Shown here: positions 1-8,403 of the stretch, in pieces | Layout: every line of letters starts with the position of its first letter | Position numbering within the stretch: position 1 is the first letter of the stretch | Assembly: GCA_015665265.1 (NCBI GenBank) | Contig: JADFAM010000067.1 | Span: 1 to 33,040 of the forward strand | DNA length: 33,040 nt | DNA from: Flavobacterium sp. | GTDB taxonomy: Bacteria > Bacteroidota > Bacteroidia > Flavobacteriales > Flavobacteriaceae | Direction of reading: 5' to 3' | Program-made: the position numbers and the translations under genes | The notes under the pieces: generated by a model | Seen by the model: the letters and a program-made list of their open reading frames with translations, nothing else | The model's database searches: none | Told to the model about the DNA's origin: nothing

Positions 1-758
1 GCGGGATTAAAAAAGTAGTGATTGGATGTTTAGATGTAAATGAAATAGTGGCGGGTAGAGGAATTGAAAGACTCCAAAATGAAGGTTGTGAGGTAGTTGT
101 TGGTGTTTTGGAAAATGAATGTAAAGCTCATCACAAAAGATTTTTTACATTCCATTCAAAAAAGAGGCCCTATATTATTTTAAAATGGGCACAAACCCAA
201 GATGGTTTTATTGCTCCTAAGAATAGAGCGAAGCAAGCTCCTGTTTGGATCACCCAAAAAGTATCTAGGCAATTAGTTCATAAATGGAGAAGTGAAGAGC
301 ATTCAATTTTAGTGGGTACCACAACTATTTTAGATGACAATCCAAGTTTAGATGTTCGAAGTTGGAGTGGAGAAAACCCTCTGAGAATAGTTATTGATAA
401 ATATTTGACAATACCCAAAGATTTAAAGGTTTATGATGGTTCAGTTAAAACAATCTTTATAAATCAAAAAATTACTACCAACAATGAAAACCTTTTTTTT
501 GAAAAAATAAACTTTTCTAAACCCATTGCTCTTGAAATCTGTAAAGTGCTTTTTAAACACAAAGTTCAATCATTAATAGTAGAAGGAGGAGGAAAAACTA
601 TCCAAACTTTTATTGATGAAAACTTATGGGATGAAGCTAGGGTTTTTTCTGGCTTGGTAAATTTTAAAGAGGGGACAAAAGCTCCGATACTAAAGGGTCC
701 TTTTTTAAATGAAGAAAACCTTATGGGTGACAGTCTAAAAACTTATATCAATGATTAA
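1..758 (+). CDS. ribD: RibD, riboflavin biosynthesis deaminase/reductase (5' end outside window)
   Basis: Riboflavin biosynthesis: the family deaminates and then reduces the pyrimidine intermediate made from GTP. The frame is open to the left edge; reading it from base 3 gives GIKKVVIGCLDVNE and then VAGRGIERLQNEG, the end of the N-terminal deaminase domain. The zinc-binding deaminase motifs would lie upstream of the window. The rest is the C-terminal reductase domain, recognisable from LKWAQTQDGFIA, ILVGTTTILDDNPSL and VEGGGKT. The GTG at 18 is only an internal codon, so the true start is not visible. The last 8 bases overlap the next gene, which suggests translational coupling. The family call is firm; the deaminase half cannot be judged here. 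Confidence 0.93.
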   Translation, partial: GIKKVVIGCLDVNEIVAGRGIERLQNEGCEVVVGVLENECKAHHKRFFTFHSKKRPYIILKWAQTQDGFIAPKNRAKQAPVWITQKVSRQLVHKWRSEEHSILVGTTTILDDNPSLDVRSWSGENPLRIVIDKYLTIPKDLKVYDGSVKTIFINQKITTNNENLFFEKINFSKPIALEICKVLFKHKVQSLIVEGGGKTIQTFIDENLWDEARVFSGLVNFKEGTKAPILKGPFLNEENLMGDSLKTYIND

Positions 759-1362
759 AAATATAGTCTTTGATTTTGGAGATGTATTTATAAATCTAGA
801 TAAGGAAGCTACTTTTAGGAGATTAAAAGAATTAGGTGTAAAAGAATTTACTGATGAACTATTGAAATTAGGTAAACAATATGAAATAGGGATAATAACT
901 ACACAAGAGTTTGTGAAAACATTTAAAACCTTATTTCCCTCCATTTCAGAAATAGATTTTAAAAATGCATGGAATTCTATGTTGTTAGATTTTCCTCCTC
1001 ACAGATTGAGCTTTTTAAAAGCACTAGCCAATTCAAAAAAATATCGAATCTTTTTGTTGAGTAACACAAATGATCTACATATTTCTTGGATTCAAAAAAC
1101 TTGGGGTAGAAAATTATTTTCAGAATTTAAAAACTGTTTTGAGAAATTTTATTTGTCTCATGAAATACATCTGAGAAAACCGAATAAAGATATTTATGAA
1201 TTTGTAATTGAATCAAATAAATTAATACCTGAAGAAACTTTCTTTGTAGACGATACTGAAGAGAATACAATCATAGCCAACAGTCTTGGTATTAAAAGTT
1301 GGAATTTAAATCCAAATTCAGAGGATGTTGTAGATTTGTTTTCCAAAAAAGAATTTAATTAA
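751..1362 (+). CDS. HAD-superfamily phosphatase (YihX-like subclass)
   Basis: A 203 aa soluble hydrolase of the haloacid dehalogenase superfamily. The motifs run in order: nucleophile loop FDFGDV (Asp8), motif II LLSNTN near residue 104, the Lys of LRKPNKDIY near 143, and motif IV FFVDD near 165-168. The usual second Asp of DxD is Gly10, as in the YihX-type sugar-phosphatase subclass that starts FDxGxV. The substrate cannot be read from the sequence. The gene overlaps ribD by 8 bases and the next gene by 1 base, so it is probably co-transcribed with both. A dephosphorylation step in riboflavin synthesis is possible from context only. Confidence 0.85.
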   Translation: MIKNIVFDFGDVFINLDKEATFRRLKELGVKEFTDELLKLGKQYEIGIITTQEFVKTFKTLFPSISEIDFKNAWNSMLLDFPPHRLSFLKALANSKKYRIFLLSNTNDLHISWIQKTWGRKLFSEFKNCFEKFYLSHEIHLRKPNKDIYEFVIESNKLIPEETFFVDDTEENTIIANSLGIKSWNLNPNSEDVVDLFSKKEFN

Positions 1363-2234
1363 TGGTTTACTTACTCATTAGTATTTGTATTTCAAGTTTT
1401 TTATTTGTCATTTTTAAATTATTTGATGTTTTAAAAATTAACACGTTTCAGGCAATTGTTGTAAACTATTTCACAGCTGCTGTGTTGGGTTTTTTCTTGT
1501 CAAATAATTTGGTTTCTTTCCAAGAAATACCAGATCAACCGTGGTTTTTTGGGGCATTTTTATTAGGAATTATGTTTATTCTTGTGTTTAATGTCATGGC
1601 TTTGACTTCTCAAAAAAATGGGTTATCGGTAGCATCTGTTTCTAGTAAAATGTCTGTTGTTATTGCTATTGTATTTGGAGTCTGGTATTACCAGGAAAGT
1701 CTGAGTTTTATAAAAGTAATTGGTATTTTACTGGCACTTATAGCAGTTTATTTGACTTCATCTAAAGAAAAAAATGGAATAGCTCAAAAAAATAAGGATT
1801 TCTTATTTCCAATACTTTTATTTTTTGGTTCAGGTGCTATTGATACTAGCTTAAAGTATGTAGAAACATCATTTGTTGCAGAAGGAGGAGTGCCTTTATT
1901 TTCCGCCACAATTTTTGGATGTGCCTTTGTTTTGGGTGTTATGGCTTTGTTATATCAAAAAGCTAAAGGGACATTAAGTTTTGAACTCAAATCTATTTTT
2001 GGCGGAATTTTATTAGGAGTACCCAACTATTTTTCTATTGTATATTTACTCAAGGCATTAAGTACAGAAGGAATGGAGAGTTCTACGGCTTTTACTTTAA
2101 ACAACGTTGGGATTGTTATTTTGTCAACTCTTTTTGGCTTGTTTATTTTTAATGAAAAATTAATAAATAAAAATTGGGTTGGAATTGGTATTGCCGTAGT
2201 TAGTATCATATTAATTATGTCTGTTAATGGATGA
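1362..2234 (+). CDS. EamA/DMT-family permease
   Basis: A 290 aa integral membrane protein with about ten hydrophobic segments, arranged as two five-helix halves (roughly residues 1-130 and 145-290). This is the drug/metabolite transporter (EamA) layout. Typical features are the GxLLALIAVYLTS segment that ends the first half and the LFIFNEKL...WVGIGIAVVSIILI segment at the C-terminus. It probably sits in the inner membrane and moves small metabolites; substrate and direction are unknown. Its start overlaps the HAD stop (TAATG), and its last 8 bases overlap the YigZ gene. Proximity to ribD is suggestive but does not show flavin transport. Confidence 0.8.
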   Translation: MVYLLISICISSFLFVIFKLFDVLKINTFQAIVVNYFTAAVLGFFLSNNLVSFQEIPDQPWFFGAFLLGIMFILVFNVMALTSQKNGLSVASVSSKMSVVIAIVFGVWYYQESLSFIKVIGILLALIAVYLTSSKEKNGIAQKNKDFLFPILLFFGSGAIDTSLKYVETSFVAEGGVPLFSATIFGCAFVLGVMALLYQKAKGTLSFELKSIFGGILLGVPNYFSIVYLLKALSTEGMESSTAFTLNNVGIVILSTLFGLFIFNEKLINKNWVGIGIAVVSIILIMSVNG

Positions 2235-2835
2235 TTTATACAAGACCATTACTAAACCTTCAATAGAAACGCTATTTAAAGATAGAAATAGCAAATTTTA
2301 TGGGTATGCATTTCCAGTGACTGAGGAAGCCTCTGTAAAAGATTTTTTGGAGTTTTTGAGAAAGAAGCATCATACTGCTCGTCATTTTTGTTATGCATGG
2401 CAATTAGGAACAGAATCTGTTAGATTTAGAGCAAATGATGATGGTGAACCTAGTAATTCAGCAGGAATGCCAATTTATGGTCAAATTCAATCATTTGATG
2501 TAACCAATATTTTGGTTGTCTCTGTTCGGTATTTTGGTGGAACAAAATTAGGTGTAGGTGGTTTAATTAATGCCTACAGAGCTTCTGCAAGATTAACTTT
2601 AGAATCTTCAGCTATCGAGGAAAAAACAATTGATGACTCATTTCAACTTAATTTTCAATACGACTTAATGAGTAAAGTATTGAGAATTCTCAAGGAAAAT
2701 TCAATTACAATTACACGTCAAAAGCTTGAGATGGATTGTGAAATGATCATAGCAGTTAGAAAATCGCTCACTCAAAAAGTAGTTAAAATTTTTGAGACTT
2801 TATACAAGTTAGAAATCAAACAATTAAATATTTAA
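2227..2835 (+). CDS. YigZ/IMPACT family protein (UPF0029)
   Basis: A 202 aa protein of the YigZ/IMPACT family. The N-terminal IMPACT domain shows the two hallmark segments DDGEPSNSAGMPI (about 71-83) and VRYFGGTKLGVGGL (about 100-113). The C-terminal part (about 135-202) matches the small ferredoxin-like second domain of bacterial members. The eukaryotic relative regulates GCN2; the bacterial function is not well defined and a translation- or nucleic-acid-related role is only a family-level guess. It is the last gene of the ribD run. Its 3' end overlaps the 3' end of the convergent thioesterase gene by 12 bases, so the two transcripts terminate into each other. Confidence 0.88.
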   Translation: MDDLYKTITKPSIETLFKDRNSKFYGYAFPVTEEASVKDFLEFLRKKHHTARHFCYAWQLGTESVRFRANDDGEPSNSAGMPIYGQIQSFDVTNILVVSVRYFGGTKLGVGGLINAYRASARLTLESSAIEEKTIDDSFQLNFQYDLMSKVLRILKENSITITRQKLEMDCEMIIAVRKSLTQKVVKIFETLYKLEIKQLNI

Positions 2836-3222
2836 CTTTTCTAAGATATAATTAGGGCATCTTAGAGGTTTGTTAGTTTTCATGTCCATAAAAGCTAAAA
2901 CGGAGTTTCCTGTTGATATTTTTTCTTTTTTTTGATTATAAATTTCATAATCAAATTCTATTTTCACCAGAGGTTTTTTTTTGAGAATGACATTAATTGT
3001 TAAAACATCATCATATTTAGCAGATTTTATGAAATTAAAAAACAAACTTATAACTGGAAGCATGATGCCTTTGTTTTCCAATTCTTTGTAGGTAACTCCC
3101 AGGTTTCTAAGCCATTCAGTTCTGGCAATTTCAAAATAGGAGGCATAATTCCCATGATAAACTACACCCATCTGATCTGTCTCACCATAACGAACACGAA
3201 CATTTGTAGAAAATTTTTTCAA
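2824..3222 (-). CDS. Acyl-CoA thioesterase, hot-dog fold (YbgC/FadM type)
   Basis: A 132 aa single-domain hot-dog thioesterase that should hydrolyse acyl-CoA or a related thioester in the cytoplasm. The signature is ETDQMGVVYHGNY at about 14-26, with the catalytic Asp16 followed by the conserved HGNY. The chosen start is a TTG at 3222. It gives MKKFSTNVRVRY, the usual spacing ahead of RVRYxETDQMG in this family, whereas the next in-frame ATG falls inside the active-site motif and is too late. The gene is divergent from dnaA, with about 165 bases between them. Confidence 0.87.
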   Translation of the reverse strand: MKKFSTNVRVRYGETDQMGVVYHGNYASYFEIARTEWLRNLGVTYKELENKGIMLPVISLFFNFIKSAKYDDVLTINVILKKKPLVKIEFDYEIYNQKKEKISTGNSVLAFMDMKTNKPLRCPNYILEKLNI

Positions 3223-3303
3223 ATTATTTAATTTTATAAGAAGAGTAGTCTACGTAAAAAATAATTAATAATCAATAGCAATTTGATTTTTTTATACTGA
3301 TTT

Positions 3304-3312
3304 TTATTCACA
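3304..3312 (+). promoter_or_regulatory. Single DnaA-box-like 9-mer upstream of dnaA
   Basis: TTATTCACA fits the bacterial DnaA-box consensus TTATNCACA exactly. It lies 77 bases before the dnaA start, in the intergenic region shared with the divergent thioesterase gene. I see no second box, no GATC cluster and no classic AT-rich unwinding region nearby. It may be an autoregulatory site rather than an origin, or chance in AT-rich DNA. Confidence 0.4.
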
Positions 3313-3388
3313 CATTTGTAATGTTTATTAAAGTAGACAGGACCCTAGGTTAAAAATCAACTAAACAAACAAATTTCTATACATATTT

Positions 3389-4816
3389 ATGACTAAAACT
3401 GCTGTTTCGGTTTGGGATAAATGTTTATCATTTATTAAGGATAATATTAAGCCACAGGCATACAAAACCTGGTTTGATCCAATTAAGCCTGTGAAGCTAT
3501 CAGCTGAAGCTTTAACCATCCAAGTTCCGAGTAAGTTTTTTTATGAATGGTTAGAAGAACATTATATCAAACTTTTAAGAGTAGCTCTAGTTAGAGAATT
3601 AGGAAAAGACGCAAAATTAATTTACGATGTTCGTATGGAAAATACCTACAGCAGTAACCGTCCTCAGATTGTTAAAATCCCTAGTTCAAACAGAGACCCT
3701 TTAAAGCCTCAAAAAATAGCTGTTCCAGTTGAAGTTAATAAGCGAGAGCTCAGAAATCCATTTGTGATTCCAGGATTGCAAAAAGTAAAAATAGAATCTC
3801 AATTAAATGCCAACTATAATTTCAAAAATTTTGTAGAAGGTGATTCCAACAGATTAGCTCGTTCTGCAGGAATGGCTGTTGCTAATAAGCCTGGAGGAAC
3901 CTCTTTTAATCCACTGCTTATATATGGTGGGGTTGGCTTAGGTAAAACCCATTTAGCTCATGCAATAGGTGTAGATATAAAAGATAAGTATCCAGATAAG
4001 ACGGTTTTATATATTTCATCTGAAAAATTTACACAACAATTTATAGATTCTGTTAAATCAAATACTAGAAATGATTTCATTCATTTTTATCAAATGGTAG
4101 ATGTTTTATTGATAGATGATGTACAGTTTCTCTCAGGAAAAGCCGGTACGCAGGATGTATTCTTTCACATATTTAATCATCTGCATCAAAATGGTAAACA
4201 AGTAATTTTAACCTCGGATAAGGCACCTGTAGACATGCAAGATATAGAACAACGTCTCCTGTCTAGATTTAAGTGGGGATTATCTGCAGAATTACAATTA
4301 CCAGATTTCGAAACAAGAATTTCTATCCTTCAAAATAAATTATTCAGAGATGGAGTAGAAATGCCAGAGGAAATTGTAGAGTATATTGCAAAAAACATTA
4401 AATCCAATGTAAGAGAGTTAGAGGGTGTTATAATTTCCATGATAGCTCAGGCATCTTTCAATAGAAGAGAATTTTCCTTAGAACTTGCAAAACAAATTGT
4501 AGATAAATTTGTTAAGAATACTAAAAAAGAGGTTTCTATTGACTACATTCAGAAAGTAGTTTCTAAATATTTTGACATGGATGTTGTAACTCTTCAATCT
4601 AAAACTAGGAAAAGACATATAGTTCAAGCCCGTCAACTGGCTATGTATTTTGCTAAAAGAATGACAAAGACTTCTTTGGCTAGTATAGGTTCACAAATTG
4701 GACAAAGAGACCACGCTACGGTCTTACATGCTTGTAAAACAGTTGATAATTTAACTGAGACAGACAAACAATTCAGAAAATATGTTGAAGACTTAACTAA
4801 AAAGTTAACTTTTTAA
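3389..4816 (+). CDS. dnaA: DnaA, chromosomal replication initiator
   Basis: A 475 aa replication initiator that binds DnaA boxes and opens the origin. All four regions are visible. Domain I (about 1-85) begins VWDKCLSFIKDNIKPQAYKTWF. A variable linker runs to about 140. The AAA+ domain III carries Walker A GGVGLGKT (180-187) and Walker B LLIDD (240-244). The C-terminal DNA-binding domain IV has the signature SIGSQIGQRDHATVLHA. Length is normal. The ATG at 3389 has no Shine-Dalgarno and directly precedes MTKTAVSVWDKCL, the expected N-terminus. A candidate DnaA box upstream suggests autoregulation. The gene is not followed by dnaN, as is usual in Bacteroidota. Confidence 0.98.
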   Translation: MTKTAVSVWDKCLSFIKDNIKPQAYKTWFDPIKPVKLSAEALTIQVPSKFFYEWLEEHYIKLLRVALVRELGKDAKLIYDVRMENTYSSNRPQIVKIPSSNRDPLKPQKIAVPVEVNKRELRNPFVIPGLQKVKIESQLNANYNFKNFVEGDSNRLARSAGMAVANKPGGTSFNPLLIYGGVGLGKTHLAHAIGVDIKDKYPDKTVLYISSEKFTQQFIDSVKSNTRNDFIHFYQMVDVLLIDDVQFLSGKAGTQDVFFHIFNHLHQNGKQVILTSDKAPVDMQDIEQRLLSRFKWGLSAELQLPDFETRISILQNKLFRDGVEMPEEIVEYIAKNIKSNVRELEGVIISMIAQASFNRREFSLELAKQIVDKFVKNTKKEVSIDYIQKVVSKYFDMDVVTLQSKTRKRHIVQARQLAMYFAKRMTKTSLASIGSQIGQRDHATVLHACKTVDNLTETDKQFRKYVEDLTKKLTF

Positions 4817-4867
4817 AATATTTTTTTAAAATTTTTCAAATCGCTTTGTTTTTTTTAATTTCATTTG

Positions 4868-5320
4868 ATGAAAAAGATACTAATGGTTTGTTTAGGAAAT
4901 ATCTGTAGATCTCCATTGGCAGAAGGAATTCTTAAATCTAGACTAGATCCTAATTTATTTTATGTAGATTCAGCCGGAACTGCGGCATATCATGTTGGCG
5001 AAAAACCAGATAACAGGTCTATTTTGACTGCCAAAAGACATGGAATTGATATTTCAAATCAGAGAGCCCGAAAATTTATAAAATCAGATTTTATTATTTT
5101 CGACGTTATTTATGCAATGGATAAAGAAAACTTCCACAATATTATTTCACTAGCAAAAGATGACTTTCAAAAAAGCAAGGTTAAGTTACTATTAAATGAA
5201 AGCAAATTATTTTCAAATAAGAGTGTTCCAGATCCTTACTATGGGGGTGATGATGGTTTTGAAAATGTCTATCAAATGTTAGATCAAGCTTGTGAAATAA
5301 TTGAAAAAAAATATTTATGA
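4868..5320 (+). CDS. Low-molecular-weight protein-tyrosine-phosphatase
   Basis: A 150 aa cytoplasmic phosphatase of the LMW-PTP family. The P-loop CLGNICRS (Cys8 to Ser15) supplies the nucleophilic Cys and the Arg, and the general-acid Asp lies in PDPYYGG (Asp122). I take the ATG at 4868; a TTG one codon earlier (4865) would only add one residue, while MKKILMVCLGN is the family N-terminus. The substrate is unknown; relatives act on tyrosine kinases or arginine phosphate. The gap to dnaA is about 50 bases, and the stop overlaps the methyltransferase start (ATGA), indicating coupling to that gene. Confidence 0.93.
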   Translation: MKKILMVCLGNICRSPLAEGILKSRLDPNLFYVDSAGTAAYHVGEKPDNRSILTAKRHGIDISNQRARKFIKSDFIIFDVIYAMDKENFHNIISLAKDDFQKSKVKLLLNESKLFSNKSVPDPYYGGDDGFENVYQMLDQACEIIEKKYL

Positions 5321-6021
5321 AAGGAAACTTATATCTAATACCCACTACCTTAGGAGACAATGAACCTCTGGAAGTTATGCCTTATTCTGTTAAGACGATA
5401 GTGGAAATGGTTGACCATTTTATCGTTGAAAACGAAAAATCTGCCAGAAGATTCATAAAAAAAATCACACCAAAAAAATCACAACCCTCTCTAACTATTA
5501 TGAAGTTAGACAAATATGCAGTAGAATTGGAAACTCAAAGCTTTCTTAATGTTTGTGACCAAGGTGTTTCTGTTGGTTTGCTATCTGAAGCAGGAGTTCC
5601 AGCTGTTGCGGATCCTGGAGCTACTATAGTTAAACTAGCACATGAAAAAGGTATAAAAGTAGTCCCTTTAGTGGGGCCTTCATCTATATTAATGGCTTTA
5701 ATGTCATCTGGACTTAATGGTCAAAATTTTGCTTTCAATGGATATTTACCAATTGATAATTCTGAAAGAAAAAAGTCAATTAAAGAATTAGAAAAATTGT
5801 CAAAGGATAAAAATCAATCTCAAATTTTTATTGAAACACCGTACAGAAATGATAAAATGTTTACTGATTTAAAATCGACACTCACACCAGGAACTTCATT
5901 GTGTATAGCAGTAGATATCAGTTTACCTAGTGAATACATTAAGACATATAGTGTATCAGAGTGGAAAAGAATATCTCCATCACTTCATAAAAGACCAGCA
6001 ATTTTTATTATTCAGAAGTAG
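5317..6021 (+). CDS. RsmI-like SAM-dependent methyltransferase (tetrapyrrole-methylase fold)
   Basis: A 234 aa protein of the TP-methylase/RsmI superfamily. It has the SEAGVPAVADPGA motif (about 90-102), GPSS (120-123) and the SGLxGQxFAFxGYLP stretch typical of RsmI, the 16S rRNA C1402 2'-O-methyltransferase. It differs from canonical RsmI in three ways: the N-terminus is NLYLIPTTLGDNEP rather than the usual ...ATPIGNLxD, the central region is shorter, and no C-terminal helix-turn-helix extension is present. It is therefore probably the shorter Bacteroidota paralogue, whose rRNA target is less certain. It overlaps the phosphatase gene by 4 bases. Confidence 0.85.
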   Translation: MKGNLYLIPTTLGDNEPLEVMPYSVKTIVEMVDHFIVENEKSARRFIKKITPKKSQPSLTIMKLDKYAVELETQSFLNVCDQGVSVGLLSEAGVPAVADPGATIVKLAHEKGIKVVPLVGPSSILMALMSSGLNGQNFAFNGYLPIDNSERKKSIKELEKLSKDKNQSQIFIETPYRNDKMFTDLKSTLTPGTSLCIAVDISLPSEYIKTYSVSEWKRISPSLHKRPAIFIIQK

Positions 6022-6026
6022 ATAAA

Positions 6027-6644
6027 TTAGACACTAGCTTTTCTATCTCCAACAATAAAAGAAACATCATATCCTGCAAAAATTTCCATGTATGATGCTA
6101 TTGAAGTTCCGTAGGCATCTGAAAGGTTTATAGAACCACTACTTCTGAGATATTTCTTTACATTTCCTGCACCGCTTAAATGAGCCGCTGCTAGAATTCC
6201 AGATTCAGTTATTTTAATGCCATTTATTATCTTGCCAACACTTCTTTTAATATCTTTTCTAAGAATCCATTTATTTACTTTACAATAGGCGATGAATACT
6301 TTTTCTTGTAATTCTGGATCTTTTAAAAATGAGTTAGTGTTGTAAATATTAAACCTCTCAAGAGTATATCTTCCAAATTGATACTTACCAAGGTATCCCA
6401 GAGTATTTACAGAACTATATTTTCCTTGTGATTCTTTAAAAGCTAATGCTTCTTTAAAGCCAACAAAATTTTTCTGTAAAAATAGTATTGATAACGGGTT
6501 GTTAGAGACTAAGACAACTGTTTCAGGGGGTACAATTTCTTTTGATTTTTTTGGGTTCTTAACAGCATTAGTTAATCCAAAAAATAAAAAAAATATAAAT
6601 ATAAACTTCTTAATAATAGTATTATTTCTGTTTAGCGAGCGCAA
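6027..6644 (-). CDS. Exported SLT/lysozyme-like protein; start codon uncertain
   Basis: A roughly 200 aa exported protein that is probably a peptidoglycan lytic transglycosylase. A hydrophobic segment (KKFIFIFFLFFGLTNA) acts as signal peptide or anchor. The likely catalytic region is ALAFKESQGKY (Glu near 71), then NTLGYLGKYQFG, and AAAHLSGAGNV (about 152-162), which echoes the AAYNAGxGxV motif of SLT domains. No LysM repeat is seen. No ATG or GTG precedes the hydrophobic segment. The 6644 endpoint is a TTG that lies inside a perfect TAnnTTTG element (6642-6649), so translation may really begin at an ATT pair near 6612-6617. It lies downstream of mltG on the same strand, 213 bases away. Confidence 0.65.
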   Translation of the reverse strand: MRSLNRNNTIIKKFIFIFFLFFGLTNAVKNPKKSKEIVPPETVVLVSNNPLSILFLQKNFVGFKEALAFKESQGKYSSVNTLGYLGKYQFGRYTLERFNIYNTNSFLKDPELQEKVFIAYCKVNKWILRKDIKRSVGKIINGIKITESGILAAAHLSGAGNVKKYLRSSGSINLSDAYGTSIASYMEIFAGYDVSFIVGDRKASV

Positions 6645-6649
6645 AGATA
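6642..6649 (-). promoter_or_regulatory. Bacteroidota -7 element (TATCTTTG) for the SLT-like gene
   Basis: On the minus strand the bases read TATCTTTG, a perfect match to the TAnnTTTG -7 consensus of Bacteroidota primary-sigma promoters. No TTG lies at the usual 17-23 base spacing upstream. Transcription would start a few bases downstream, inside what would otherwise be the first codons of the gene. Confidence 0.55.
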
Positions 6650-6857
6650 CAATTTAATTTATAATAAGTTGATTTTCAAGTAATTTAGGCATTTTGAAAA
6701 TACAAATAATAGAAATTAACTCCTTTTTTTACTATAAAATTCTAAGGTAGGTGCTGTTATTTTTATGAAATTAATAACAGAAAACGCAGATTGTAAAATT
6801 TTTCATTGTAGCTATAAATAATATTTAATAAAATTAGAGGGTAATATTTTTCCTACA

Positions 6858-7886
6858 CTATCTATTGACTCCTTTTTTATTTAACCACCGTTGATATTTT
6901 ACTGCATTGTTATTGTGCTTTTTTAAAGTGCTTGCAAATTCATGATATCCAATATTTGTGATACTAGCACACATGTATAAATAATTATGTTTTTGAAAGT
7001 TTAAAACTGCGTTAATTGATGATATATCTGGCATAGATATGAGGTTAGGAGGTAAGCCTCTATTTAAATAGGTATTAAAAGGAGATAAGATTTTTAAATC
7101 TTTGAGTAAAACTCTTTTAACTTGAAAGTTTTCACCATTTTTCTGTTTTAAAATATAAATGATTGTAGGATCTGCTTGAAGAGGGATGTTTCTTTTGAGC
7201 CTGTTTAGGTAAAGCCCAGCCACAATAGGTCTTTCTGATACTTTAGCTGTTTCTTTTTGAACTATAGAGGCTAGCGTCATGATTTGTGATGGAGACATTT
7301 TTATCTGAGCAGCTTTATGTAAACGATCTTTATTCCAGAATTTTTTATATTCTTTAAGCATATTTGTTCTGAATTTTTCAGCTGATACATTCCAGTAAAA
7401 TTCATAAGTATTAGGAATTAAAATTTCTAATGCAGATAATTCAGAAAGTTTATTGGTACTCAAAAAAACAGGGTCTCTAAATGCCTTCAAGATTGAGATA
7501 GAATCTAATTCTAATTGCATAGCTATTCTTCCTGAAAACTTCTCTAAAGAATCTTGATTGTTAAATGATACTTTTACCGGTGTTTGGTTCCCACTTCTTA
7601 AAAGGTTAATAACATCATTAAGAGACATCCCTTTTGTAATGATGTATTTTCCAGCTTTTGGATTTTTATAATTTTTCCTGTTAGCTAGCCAAAAAAAAGT
7701 ATTTTCATCACCAATAAAGTTATCCAAAGCTTTCCTAACATCATTAATATTATCTGTTGATCGAATATAAACAGCTCCAGTTTTGTTGACTAGGCTTCCA
7801 AATATATGTTGATAGTAATGATAACCAACCATTCCACTGAAAATAAGTGAAAGAGTAACTACAATTAAAATTAATCTCTTATTCAT
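6858..7886 (-). CDS. mltG: MltG, endolytic murein transglycosylase (YceG family)
   Basis: A 342 aa inner-membrane enzyme that cleaves nascent glycan strands and helps set glycan length. There is one N-terminal membrane anchor (about 4-22), then a LysM-like region with KAGKYIITKGMSLNDVINLLRSG (about 77-99). The YceG catalytic core contains ASIVQKETAKVSERP, with the presumed catalytic Glu212, followed by VAGLYLNRLxxNIPLQADPT and LNRGLPPNLISMP. Length is normal. It is the last gene of an overlapping dapF-GNAT-mltG set: the start overlaps the GNAT stop by 8 bases. Supply of diaminopimelate and control of peptidoglycan strands may thus share one transcript. Confidence 0.95.
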   Translation of the reverse strand: MNKRLILIVVTLSLIFSGMVGYHYYQHIFGSLVNKTGAVYIRSTDNINDVRKALDNFIGDENTFFWLANRKNYKNPKAGKYIITKGMSLNDVINLLRSGNQTPVKVSFNNQDSLEKFSGRIAMQLELDSISILKAFRDPVFLSTNKLSELSALEILIPNTYEFYWNVSAEKFRTNMLKEYKKFWNKDRLHKAAQIKMSPSQIMTLASIVQKETAKVSERPIVAGLYLNRLKRNIPLQADPTIIYILKQKNGENFQVKRVLLKDLKILSPFNTYLNRGLPPNLISMPDISSINAVLNFQKHNYLYMCASITNIGYHEFASTLKKHNNNAVKYQRWLNKKGVNR

Positions 7887-8403
7887 GAATTAGTTGAAAT
7901 GTTAGTTCATTTTTATATTCTCCATTAATAAATAGCCAGTCTTTTTTTACACCACATTTTTTAAAACCATTAGATGTAAATAATGTGATGCTTTTTTTGT
8001 TGTCTTGAGTTATGTTTGCAAAAAGTAGATGTAGATCTAATGCTTCAAAGCAATATCTAATCAACAAAGACAATGCATCTGAGGCAAAACCTTCTTTTTG
8101 ATAGGGCTCACTAATTACAATACCGATGCCTGCTCTTTTGTGTTTTGGGTTAAAATCAAATATGTCAATTAAGCCAACAGTTTTATTGTTAGATATTTCC
8201 TCAATAACCATTCGTAACTGCTTAGCTTCATAAATATCTTGGTGAGCATTTTCTAAATATTTTTTCAACATATATTTAGAAAAAGGTACTTGAGTGCTGC
8301 TAAACTCCCAAAAATTAGTATTGTTTTCTATTTTAAACAGAAAATCTAAATCCTCTGGTTCTAATGCCCTTAATTTAACTTTCTTTCCTTGTAAAGTGAT
8401 CAT
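7879..8403 (-). CDS. GNAT N-acetyltransferase (RimJ/RimL type)
   Basis: A 174 aa acetyltransferase of the GNAT fold. It opens with the RimJ/RimL-like KKVKLRALEPEDLDFLFKIENN and carries the acetyl-CoA pyrophosphate loop YQKEGFASDAL (about 101-111), with the C-terminal NxxSITLFTSNGF motif that completes the fold. The acceptor (protein N-terminus, amino acid or cell-wall sugar) cannot be read from the sequence. Its start overlaps the dapF stop (ATGA), and its end overlaps mltG by 8 bases, so it should be made together with two peptidoglycan genes. Confidence 0.88.
   Translation of the reverse strand: MITLQGKKVKLRALEPEDLDFLFKIENNTNFWEFSSTQVPFSKYMLKKYLENAHQDIYEAKQLRMVIEEISNNKTVGLIDIFDFNPKHKRAGIGIVISEPYQKEGFASDALSLLIRYCFEALDLHLLFANITQDNKKSITLFTSNGFKKCGVKKDWLFINGEYKNELTFQLIHE

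Noticed and set aside
3223-3388. Chromosomal origin beside dnaA
   Set aside because: Only one DnaA box is visible and there is no dnaN or box cluster; Bacteroidota often have dnaA away from oriC.
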